In this document: positions 1-5,084 of the stretch, piece by piece
Layout of the letters: each line of letters begins with the position of its first letter
Position numbering within the stretch: the first letter of the stretch is position 1
Assembly (NCBI GenBank): GCA_026389695.1
Contig: JAPLHI010000040.1
Location: 1 to 10,964, forward strand
Origin: Chloroflexota bacterium
GTDB taxonomy: Bacteria; Chloroflexota; Dehalococcoidia; GIF9; UBA5629
DNA: 10,964 nucleotides
Reading direction: 5' to 3'
The notes under the pieces: generated by a model
Seen by the model: only the letters and a program-made list of their open reading frames with translations
Databases searched by the model: none
What the model was told of the DNA's origin: nothing
Translations under genes and position numbers: made by a program

Positions 1-372
1 CAAAATTTCGACGCTCTGTGGAAACCCCTGCAGATAGGGTAAGATCACCGCGCCGTTATTGAAAGCATCGGAAGGAGCGAAGACACTGCCGCGTTTCTTC
101 CACCCGCCCTCCGTCATAGCTTCGATCATCACATTTATATCCACAGAATGATCCAGGTGCTTGTGAGATAAAATTATGGCATTCAGCCTGGTTGGATCAC
201 AGCTATGTTTAATAGCGTAAACCAGCGAGCCTGGTCCCGGATCCATCAGTATCTGAATTCCCCCCAGGTTCATCCATGCTCCTCCTGAAGCCAGCAACTG
301 TTTGGCAATGGTAAACCTGGCGCCACCTGTTCCCAGAAAGGTAATGGTATCTTTGAGTTGACTCACGGGCAT
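1..372 (-). CDS. MBL-fold metal-dependent hydrolase, 5' part only (runs off the window)
   Basis: Reading the minus strand from the ATG at 372 gives 124 uninterrupted codons that leave the window, so the C-terminal part is missing. The protein starts MPVSQLKDTITFLGTGGARF, the usual first strand and glycine turn of metallo-beta-lactamase folds. LMDPGPGS follows at about residues 42-49 (second strand). The metal-binding signature SHKHLDHS holds H70, H72, D74 and H75 (HxHxDH), which in this family coordinates two metal ions. The substrate cannot be told from this; relatives include RNase Z-like and other phosphodiester or lactone hydrolases. No Shine-Dalgarno lies before the ATG. A TATAAT box sits only one base upstream of it, so the message may be leaderless and begin at Val3 (GTG at 366). 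Divergent from the cinA-Nudix gene, with 88 bases between. Fold assignment is firm, function unknown. Confidence 0.85.
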   Translation of the reverse strand, partial: MPVSQLKDTITFLGTGGARFTIAKQLLASGGAWMNLGGIQILMDPGPGSLVYAIKHSCDPTRLNAIILSHKHLDHSVDINVMIEAMTEGGWKKRGSVFAPSDAFNNGAVILPYLQGFPQSVEIL

Positions 373-373
373 A

Positions 374-379
374 ATTATA
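374..379 (-). promoter_or_regulatory. Candidate -10 box of the MBL-fold gene
   Basis: The minus strand reads TATAAT here, a perfect -10 hexamer. No good -35 hexamer is seen 16-18 bases upstream. It abuts the annotated ATG (372), so transcription would begin at about 366-367, which fits a leaderless message starting with GTG at 366. This is inference from position only. Confidence 0.3.
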
Positions 380-419
380 GCAATAAGCTTCACTTCTACT
401 AAAACCATAATAATTCTGT

Positions 420-425
420 TACAAT
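420..425 (+). promoter_or_regulatory. Candidate -10 box of the cinA-Nudix gene
   Basis: TACAAT lies about 35 bases before the GTG start at 461, in the short AT-rich gap between divergent genes. No convincing -35 hexamer is at the ideal distance (TTCTAC at 394-399 would give a 20-base spacer). The ribosome binding site GGAGGGG at 450-456 precedes the GTG with about 4-5 bases between and is much better supported than the promoter. Confidence 0.3.
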
Positions 426-460
426 GCCGGTCGAATCGATCATTTTGCCGGAGGGGTACC

Positions 461-1375
461 GTGGGAAAACTCGAAAAGGATATCGCCAAATTAATCAGGA
501 ATTATCAGAGCAAGACCGGAAAATTTCTCACCATCGCCACAGTCGAATCCGCCACGGGCGGCAGGGTGTCCGACAGAATTACAAACATCGCCGGCAGCTC
601 CGATTATTTTAAGGGCTCGGTTGTTTCCTACAGTAACGACATCAAGGAAAATATGGTCGGTGTGAAGGAGGAGATCCTGATATTATTCGGGGCAGTCAGC
701 CATGAAACAGCCGAGGAAATGGCGCTGGGTGGACGTAAACTTCTAAAAGTTGATATCTGCGTGTCAACTACCGGCATCGCCGGACCGGGCGGCGCGACTC
801 CCCAGAAACCCGTGGGCATGTTCTACCTGGGCTTAAGTGCGGAGAACACCCTCACCAGCCATAAACATATATTTTCCGGCAACAGGGAGGAAATCAAACA
901 AAAAGCCACCGATAAAGTTTTGCGGTTGCTTAAAGAGCATTTACAGCATCGCCTCGACATCATTGAGGCTAAACCTTTAGAGGAAAAGCACGTGGTCACC
1001 TGCTTTCTGGAGCATAAAAATATGATTTTGATTCTCAGGCGCAGTGGCAAGGTAGGCACATATAAAAGGGCCTGGGCGGGCGTGAGCGGCTATATTGAGA
1101 CGGATGACGTCGATCAGGCCTATACGGAAATCAGAGAGGAGACAGGCTTATTTAAAAACAATGTAAAGCTGGTTAAACAGGGTGATCCTTTAGAAGTTCT
1201 TGATAAATCGCTGAACAGGAAATGGATAGTACATCCCTTCCTTTTCCATGTTATCGATCCGGAAAAAATCAGGACCGACTGGGAACACACCGAATCCAAA
1301 TGGATCAAGCCCAAGGATCTATCTAAATATGATACTGTTCCCGGGCTGGCCAAAGCCTTGAAAAGTGTAAGTTAA
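461..1375 (+). CDS. Fusion of CinA C-terminal (PncC-type) amidohydrolase domain and Nudix hydrolase domain
   Basis: The 304-residue product has two domains. Residues 1 to about 160 match the CinA C-terminal/PncC family, which deamidates nicotinamide mononucleotide in the pyridine nucleotide cycle. Visible landmarks are VESATGG (Ser30, the expected nucleophile position), AGSSDYF, the VVSYSNDIK stretch with Lys62, GAVSHETAEEMA and GIAGPGGATPQKPVG. The MoCF-like N-terminal domain of full CinA is absent. Residues from about 170 to 304 look like a Nudix fold: a G210-Y-I-E entry, then TEIREETGL at 222-230 with Glu223, Glu226 and Glu227 in the metal-binding positions. The stretch between this Gly and the glutamates is about two residues shorter than the classic Nudix box, so the match is divergent. 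Start is GTG, chosen for the GGAGGGG just upstream. Cytosolic. Both activities could serve NAD or nucleotide clean-up, but the Nudix substrate is unknown. Confidence 0.85.
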   Translation: MGKLEKDIAKLIRNYQSKTGKFLTIATVESATGGRVSDRITNIAGSSDYFKGSVVSYSNDIKENMVGVKEEILILFGAVSHETAEEMALGGRKLLKVDICVSTTGIAGPGGATPQKPVGMFYLGLSAENTLTSHKHIFSGNREEIKQKATDKVLRLLKEHLQHRLDIIEAKPLEEKHVVTCFLEHKNMILILRRSGKVGTYKRAWAGVSGYIETDDVDQAYTEIREETGLFKNNVKLVKQGDPLEVLDKSLNRKWIVHPFLFHVIDPEKIRTDWEHTESKWIKPKDLSKYDTVPGLAKALKSVS

Positions 1376-1412
1376 GATATTTACTTCCGTATATGAATCG
1401 ACCCCTTATATC

Positions 1413-1421
1413 TGCTATAAT
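1413..1421 (+). promoter_or_regulatory. Extended -10 promoter of comM
   Basis: TGCTATAAT contains a perfect TATAAT (1416-1421) with the TGn extension. It lies 33 bases before the comM ATG, in the 79-base gap after the cinA-Nudix stop. The -35 region (ATGAAT, 17-base spacer) is poor, as is common for extended -10 promoters. It suggests comM has its own transcript. Confidence 0.45.
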
Positions 1422-1454
1422 CGCAAAAATAATTACCTCTTAAAGTAAAAACAC

Positions 1455-2582
1455 ATGTTAGCCAAAATAAAGACGGCGGCCATGGTAGGTTTGGATGCCC
1501 TGATGGTAGAAGTGGAGGTTGATATCTCCCCGGGATTACCAACAACCTTAATTGTGGGACTTCCCGACACGGCGGTAAAAGAATCAAGAGACAGGGTGCG
1601 CTCCGCCATCAGAAATTCAGGATGCATCTTCCCTATGCGCAGAATCACGGTAAACCTTGCGCCGGCCGACATAAAAAAAGCAGGCCCGGCTTACGATCTT
1701 CCCATTGCCATTGGAATTCTGCTCAGCTCAGGCCAGGTTATTGCCGATCCAACCGAGACCCTCTTTTTAGGTGAACTATCACTCGACGGCAGTGTGCGAC
1801 ATCTTCACGGAATTCTCCCCATGGTAGCGATGGCGAAGGAGGCCGGCATCAAAACATTCTCTGTTCCCGTGGAGGACGCTAAAGAAGCAGCGCTGATGGA
1901 AGATATCCAGGTTTTTCCGGTTATCTCGCTCAGCCAGCTTGTAAGCCACTTTAGAGGTGAGGCGGATATCACTCAATACGCCACAAATCTTTCCTGGCAA
2001 ACAGAGAGCCTGGAAAGGCCACCCATCGATATATCGGATATTAAGGGGCAGGAACACGCCAAAAGGGCGCTGGAAGTGGCCGCCGCAGGGGGACATAACG
2101 TGCTGATGGAAGGCCCTCCCGGCAGTGGGAAGACCATGCTGGCACGCGCCATAGCTACGGTTTTACCGGTTCTGACGTTATCCGAAGCCATTGAAGTAAC
2201 CAAGATCTACAGCATCAGCGGACTGATATCCAGAGATACCCCTTTGATCACACAACGGCCTTTCCGCTCACCCCATTACACAACTTCGCACGCTGGCCTT
2301 GTAGGCGGCGGACGATTACCTCATCCCGGTGAAATCAGCCTGTCGCACCGCGGCGTACTCTTTCTGGACGAGTTCCCCGAGTTCAATCACCTGGCGCTGG
2401 AATCCCTGCGACAGCCGCTTGAGGATAAAGTAATAACCATCAGCCGCGCCGAAGGCAGCCTGACCTTTCCGGCCAACTTCATGCTGGTTTACTGGACAGG
2501 ATCGATATTTTTATCGACGTCCCCCGCATCGACTATGAAAAACTCATGGATGAACGGCTCGCGGAAAACTCGGATACGGTAA
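1455..2582 (+). CDS. comM: ComM/YifB Mg-chelatase-like AAA+ protein, N-terminal fragment of a broken gene
   Basis: The first 345 codons match YifB/ComM, an AAA+ helicase-like ATPase implicated in branch migration during natural transformation. Residues 1-170 form the Lon-protease-like N-terminal domain (opening LAKIKTAAMVGL; VGLPDTAVKESRDRVRSAIRNSG). The ChlI-type ATPase follows, with Walker A GPPGSGKT at 220-227 and Walker B VLFLDE at 301-306, then a PRAEGSLTFPANFMLV-like stretch (here SRAEGSLTFPANFMLV). The family should continue with AAMNPCPCG, a cysteine-rich loop and RISGPLL. Instead the frame enters about 30 unrelated residues (YWTGSIF...) and stops. The proper continuation resumes in another frame at 2492 (LDRIDIFIDVPRIDYEKL). 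About 35-40 codons, including the sensor-1 Asn, are therefore missing. Family length is about 500 residues; this piece is 375. The ATPase is probably inactive, unless the lesion is an assembly error. There is no strong Shine-Dalgarno. Confidence 0.85.
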   Translation: MLAKIKTAAMVGLDALMVEVEVDISPGLPTTLIVGLPDTAVKESRDRVRSAIRNSGCIFPMRRITVNLAPADIKKAGPAYDLPIAIGILLSSGQVIADPTETLFLGELSLDGSVRHLHGILPMVAMAKEAGIKTFSVPVEDAKEAALMEDIQVFPVISLSQLVSHFRGEADITQYATNLSWQTESLERPPIDISDIKGQEHAKRALEVAAAGGHNVLMEGPPGSGKTMLARAIATVLPVLTLSEAIEVTKIYSISGLISRDTPLITQRPFRSPHYTTSHAGLVGGGRLPHPGEISLSHRGVLFLDEFPEFNHLALESLRQPLEDKVITISRAEGSLTFPANFMLVYWTGSIFLSTSPASTMKNSWMNGSRKTRIR

Positions 2583-2872
2583 GAAAAAGAGTACAGGCCG
2601 CCAGGCAATTACAGACTGAAAGATTCAATGGCACCAAATTGACCAGCAATGCCGATATGTCGACCGTGGAAATTAAAGAATTTTGCAAGTTAGAACCGAC
2701 AGCGCTGAACCTGCTTAAAACAGCTATGAAACAGCTTCACTTCACCGCCCGCGCTTTTCACAGGACCATCAAGCTGGCCCGCACAATTGCCGACCTGGAT
2801 AATTCGGAGATTATTAAGACCAATCACCTCGCGGAAGCTCTGCAGTACCGGCAGAGGAACACAAACCGGTAA
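2546..2872 (+). CDS. comM: ComM/YifB C-terminal fragment (rest of the broken gene, frame +2)
   Basis: This frame carries the C-terminal helical domain of ComM/YifB. The recognisable reading begins before any start codon, at about 2492 (LDRIDIFIDVPRIDYEKLMDERL), and runs to the TAA at 2870-2872. The internal ATG at 2546 is merely the first methionine giving a 108-residue product and has no good ribosome binding site. Typical features are RKRVQAARQLQ, a T/S-rich linker, ALNLLKTAMKQLHFTARAFHRTIKLARTIADLD (the ChlI C-terminal helices with the conserved R-hhhhRTIADL pattern) and HLAEALQYR at the end. No stop codon interrupts it, so the break at 2487-2492 is either recent or artefactual. Read with 1455-2582 as one pseudogene spanning 1455-2872. 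Whether this piece is translated by itself is doubtful. Confidence 0.75.
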   Translation: MDERLAENSDTVRKRVQAARQLQTERFNGTKLTSNADMSTVEIKEFCKLEPTALNLLKTAMKQLHFTARAFHRTIKLARTIADLDNSEIIKTNHLAEALQYRQRNTNR

Positions 2873-2879
2873 TAGAAAT

Positions 2880-2917
2880 AATTGAACCGGAGCACACCGA
2901 TCAGCCCTGGTTCAATT
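2880..2917 (-). terminator. Hairpin between convergent genes, probable terminator
   Basis: AATTGAACC (2880-2888) pairs perfectly with GGTTCAATT (2909-2917), and two further inner pairs are possible. On the minus strand the stem is followed by a U-rich stretch (ATTATTTCTATT into 2867-2879), which suits termination of the gene at 2955-3398. On the plus strand the T run is lacking, but the hairpin may also halt comM transcription. Confidence 0.5.
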
Positions 2918-2954
2918 GTAAGAATTCTCCATGATCAGCTAACGGTTATGACCG

Positions 2955-3398
2955 CTATTTGGCCAGCTCCTTATACCTTTTAATAATTGTATAGGTGGCA
3001 TAGTCGGTTAAAAGAACCGTCCTGTTGATACTATCCGATGCCTGATATTGGTCAAGCGCAGATGTAAACAGCACCTGGAATTCAGCATAAAGCCACATAT
3101 GTCTTCTCAGCATAATCAAGGCGTAAATTGCCTCTTCCAGAGGTATATTCTCGTAATACTGGTCTTCAGCAAATTTTGCGAAGAAGGCAGAGGCAATATC
3201 GTAAGCTTTTTGATCAAAATAAAGTTTCTTTAAATTTCTATAGAAAGCCTCACCCTGGCTAACAAGTTTGAACTCTCTCACTTTGCGGTAAGATTTGGTC
3301 CTCGGGTTGGATATTAAAGATTTATACCACTGTTTGGCAATTTCCTGGGCGTTCTGTTCTGTGAAATTAAGTAGTTTATCCGCATATGCTACATACAT
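2955..3398 (-). CDS. Small all-helical protein, RsbR/RsbRD N-terminal-like putative sensor domain
   Basis: A 147-residue, mainly helical cytosolic protein without signal peptide or membrane segment. The pattern is an N-terminal helix (YADKLLNFTEQNAQEIAKQWY), a short SNPRTKSYRK link, YRNLKKLYFDQKAYD, a FFAKFAEDQYYENIPLEEAIYALIMLRRHMWLY block, and a C-terminal helix ending IIKRYKELAK. This resembles the globin-like N-terminal domains of RsbR/RsbRD stressosome proteins and of some histidine kinases, here as a stand-alone domain without STAS or kinase parts. That assignment is recalled from pattern and is moderate at best. The ATG at 3398 is chosen for GGGAGG on the minus strand at 3415-3410, 11 bases upstream. 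A role as a stress or ligand sensor would be inference; no partner gene is visible nearby. Confidence 0.6.
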   Translation of the reverse strand: MYVAYADKLLNFTEQNAQEIAKQWYKSLISNPRTKSYRKVREFKLVSQGEAFYRNLKKLYFDQKAYDIASAFFAKFAEDQYYENIPLEEAIYALIMLRRHMWLYAEFQVLFTSALDQYQASDSINRTVLLTDYATYTIIKRYKELAK

Positions 3399-3564
3399 AC
3401 CAAGTCTTACCTCCCTTCATTAATACTTTAAATGGTTGAAATAATGAACCTGTATAGGAAACAACAAGTAAAATCCCTGCTTCTCTTTTACAATCTCACC
3501 TCCCCAAAATAATTTACTCAATTAAATTGTAAGTTTGGCTCCCTGAAATAACAAGAGACCCAGG
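3399..3564 (-). other. Intergenic region with a candidate small leader ORF and a weak hairpin
   Basis: Between the TIGR04076 gene and the RsbR-like gene. At 3537-3560 a hairpin (GGCTCCCTG with CAAGAGACC, one mismatch, loop of 6) may be a weak terminator of the upstream gene; no T run follows. At 3503-3496 the minus strand has a textbook GGAGGTGA with no ATG or usable GTG behind it. The frame through it opens at a TTG (3521) and stops at TAA (3422-3420), just before the ribosome binding site of the next gene. It would encode 33 residues (or 24 from an ATT at 3494). Whether it is translated is unknown. Confidence 0.25.
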
Positions 3565-3834
3565 TCACACTTTGCGGATTAATTCGAACACAACGGGATT
3601 AGCCGGATCAGGGCAGGCCACGGTACACCTGTTGGGATCGCTTTCCCAGGGGAATTTGCCTCCGTACATCAATGCCGAGGCAAAGGGAAACAAAGCATAA
3701 TAAGCCCAGGCGCACATACCTTCACGTGTAGTGTTGGAGATCATGAATTCATCGCCCACCTTATGCCCCGCTGAGCAGGTTCCCTTCTGGGAGACAACTC
3801 TGGCCACCAGCTTACTACCGAATTCTTCAGACAT
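3565..3834 (-). CDS. TIGR04076-family small protein
   Basis: The 89-residue product matches the TIGR04076 family of small uncharacterised proteins: KGTCSAGHKVGDEF near residues 18-30, EGMCAWAYYALFPF at 38-51, MYGGKFPW, and the C-terminal CTVACPDPANPVVFEL at 70-84. Four cysteines (C20, C41, C70, C74) and His24 are the conserved-looking polar positions and could bind a metal or a cofactor, but the function of the family is not known to me. The ATG is preceded by AAGGAG on the minus strand (3846-3841) with a 6-base spacer, a strong ribosome binding site. It follows the rplL terminator, so it is probably transcribed separately. No signal peptide or membrane segment. Confidence 0.85.
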   Translation of the reverse strand: MSEEFGSKLVARVVSQKGTCSAGHKVGDEFMISNTTREGMCAWAYYALFPFASALMYGGKFPWESDPNRCTVACPDPANPVVFELIRKV

Positions 3835-3874
3835 GCCGTACTCCTTACATTTTATTACTGTATGCCTGCCTTAT

Positions 3875-3880
3875 ATTATA
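3875..3880 (-). promoter_or_regulatory. Candidate -10 box of the TIGR04076 gene
   Basis: The minus strand reads TATAAT about 40 bases before the ATG at 3834. The sequence 17 bases upstream (GTATGC) is a poor -35. It directly follows, and by one base overlaps, the U run of the rplL terminator, so the two could be confused; support is positional only. Confidence 0.3.
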
Positions 3881-3938
3881 AAAAATATAGCCCACCGGCA
3901 TACCATACATTAAGCAAAGTAAATTCCGGTGAGCTATA
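3880..3938 (-). terminator. Intrinsic terminator of the rplJ-rplL unit
   Basis: On the minus strand the 13-base arms 3938-3926 and 3898-3886 pair with one mismatch (TATAGCTCACCGG with CCGGTGGGCTATA), enclosing a loop of about 27 bases. A run of six U residues (3885-3880) follows at once. It starts about 20 bases after the rplL stop codon. It closes the ribosomal operon, and no rpoB follows. Confidence 0.75.
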
Positions 3939-3957
3939 AATTAAGCTTGACTGCTAT

Positions 3958-4338
3958 TTATTTAACTTCAACTTTGGCGCCGGCTTCTTCCAGCTTCTTC
4001 TTGATGGTGGCAGCTTCGTCCTTATTTGCGCCCTCTTTTACCGGCTTGGGAGCGCCCTCGACAAGATCCTTGGCCTCTTTCAAACCAAGAGTAGTAACCT
4101 CACGGACAGCTTTAATTACCGCGATCTTGTTTTCACCAATTTCTTTCAAGATTACTGTAAATTCTGTCTGCTCCTCAACAGCGGCAGCAGCGCCACCTGT
4201 TCCTGTAGCAGTGCCGGCTGCCATCGCCATGGGTACGGCTGCGCTTACGCCAAATTCAGTTTCCAGAGCTTTGACCAGGTCGGAAAGCTCCATAACCGTC
4301 ATACCTTTGATTAATGCTACGATCTCTTCTTTTGTCAT
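3958..4338 (-). CDS. rplL: 50S ribosomal protein L7/L12
   Basis: The 126-residue acidic protein has the three parts of L7/L12. An N-terminal dimerisation helix pair (TKEEIVALIKGMTVMELSDLVKALETEFGV) binds the L10 C-terminal helix. An Ala/Gly-rich hinge spans about residues 33-55. The C-terminal domain from about 58 contains FTVILKEIGENKIAVIKAVREVTTLGLKEAKDLVEGAPKPVKEG and ends EEAGAKVEVK. This last domain recruits and activates EF-Tu, EF-G and other translational GTPases on the 50S stalk. The ATG follows an AGGGGG on the minus strand. It lies 72 bases after rplJ, within the same L10-controlled unit, and is followed by a strong terminator. Length is usual for the family. Confidence 0.98.
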   Translation of the reverse strand: MTKEEIVALIKGMTVMELSDLVKALETEFGVSAAVPMAMAAGTATGTGGAAAAVEEQTEFTVILKEIGENKIAVIKAVREVTTLGLKEAKDLVEGAPKPVKEGANKDEAATIKKKLEEAGAKVEVK

Positions 4339-4410
4339 TTGTATCCCCCTGTTATAAATATTTTCTTGAATAAAATTATTAAATAACCGCTCTTGATAAT
4401 TTCGCTAATT

Positions 4411-4935
4411 TCAGCCTCCTTCCAACTGTTTGGCCCGCGCCTGCAACACCCCTACAAGGACGCGAAGCGGAGAGCTGAGTACGAAGTGCAATGAGTAAAT
4501 CGGGGCTTTCAGCCTGCCGACCAACTGCGCGATAAGCACTTCTCTTGACGGTGTGGCAGCCAGGTTGGCAATATCCGCCGGGGTGAGAATCTTATCCCCC
4601 ATGACACCGCCTTTTATCTTAAGTACCGAACCGGCAGCGCGAATATGGTCGGTGAGAATTTTGGCCGGCTTGACAGCATCGTCATAGCTGATTGCCAGGG
4701 CCAGCGGACCTGTAAAAAACTCATCAAGTCCTTTTTTGCCCGCTTTCTCCGCCGCGAAACGCGCCAGGGTATTCTTAATAACTTTGTATTCTACCCCCTG
4801 ATCGTGAAGATGCCTGCGCAGCAGTACCATTTCCTTGGCCGTTATACCCCTGTAATCCGTGGCGATTGCCACTTCACATTTACCGAGGTTGTCGGCAAGC
4901 TCTTTAATCAGCTCTTCTTTTTTTTCTCGTATCAT
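4411..4935 (-). CDS. rplJ: 50S ribosomal protein L10
   Basis: L10 anchors L7/L12 dimers on the 50S stalk base. From the ATG at 4935 the protein is 174 residues, the normal size: MIREKKEELIKELADNLGKCEVAIATDYRGITAKEM, the rRNA-binding domain with LRRHLHDQGVEYKVIKNTLARFAAEK, GPLALAISYDDAVKPAKIL, then VKIKGG-like LKIKGGVMGDKILTPADIANLAATPSREVLIAQLVGRLKAPI. The C-terminal helix (VLVGVLQARAKQLEGG) is the L12-binding part. An in-frame ATG at 4986 would add 17 residues, but it would be translated from inside the attenuator hairpin. GGAG at 4946-4943 with a 7-base spacer fixes the start at 4935. L10, alone or with L12, is expected to bind the leader upstream and repress its own unit. Confidence 0.96.
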   Translation of the reverse strand: MIREKKEELIKELADNLGKCEVAIATDYRGITAKEMVLLRRHLHDQGVEYKVIKNTLARFAAEKAGKKGLDEFFTGPLALAISYDDAVKPAKILTDHIRAAGSVLKIKGGVMGDKILTPADIANLAATPSREVLIAQLVGRLKAPIYSLHFVLSSPLRVLVGVLQARAKQLEGG

Positions 4936-4941
4936 GTTAAC

Positions 4942-5080
4942 ACTCCAAAAAAATAATCCCCGCGCCGTTGCACGAGGATACATCAATTGACTGCTTTACA
5001 GCAGCTTCTGAACTTACCTCGGCAGGCAATTAATTAAGCCAGTGGCGCCTGCTATCAACGGCACAAAATGCCAAATATTA
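4942..5080 (-). promoter_or_regulatory. L10-type ribosomal leader (autoregulatory mRNA element of rplJL)
   Basis: The 149-base gap between rplA and rplJ is highly structured on the minus strand. GCAGGC (5052-5047) pairs with GCCTGC (5027-5022), enclosing a second stem of GCCA/TGGC. The strand continues with CCTGCCGAGG, which with the preceding AAUU-rich loop resembles the conserved core of the L10 leader family. A second small hairpin CTGCT/AGCAG lies at 5004-4991, and a terminator hairpin at 4979-4956. In known cases L10(L12)4 binds the core and decides between antitermination and termination or translation block. Recognition is by eye from the motif, not by a covariance model. Confidence 0.75.
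4947..4979 (-). terminator. Attenuator hairpin directly before rplJ
   Basis: On the minus strand ATCCTCGTGC (4979-4970) and GCGCGGGGAT (4965-4956) form a 10-base stem, counting two G-U pairs, with an AACG loop. ATT and a run of seven U residues (4953-4947) follow. This is a complete intrinsic terminator, and GGAG of the rplJ ribosome binding site begins at the next base. Its place at the end of the L10 leader makes it a regulated attenuator instead of an operon end. Confidence 0.8.
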
Positions 5081-5084
5081 ATTT

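Noticed and set aside
424..612. Short plus-strand frame starting at 424
   Set aside because: It overlaps the cinA-Nudix gene in another frame, lacks a ribosome binding site and its product looks like random Arg/His-rich sequence.
3491..3499. GTG-AGA-TTG-TAA mini frame after GGAG on the minus strand
   Set aside because: Four codons overlapping the Shine-Dalgarno itself; the longer frame through the same place is the better candidate, and even that is uncertain.
3929..4357. 142-codon open frame on the plus strand opposite rplL
   Set aside because: Its Ala/Ser/Thr-rich composition simply reflects the complement of the L7/L12 hinge; no start signal.
4399..4425. GGAAGGAGG at the end of rplJ as a possible ribosome binding site for a hidden gene
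   Set aside because: No start codon follows at a usable distance; it encodes the terminal EGG of L10, and rplL has its own site further on.
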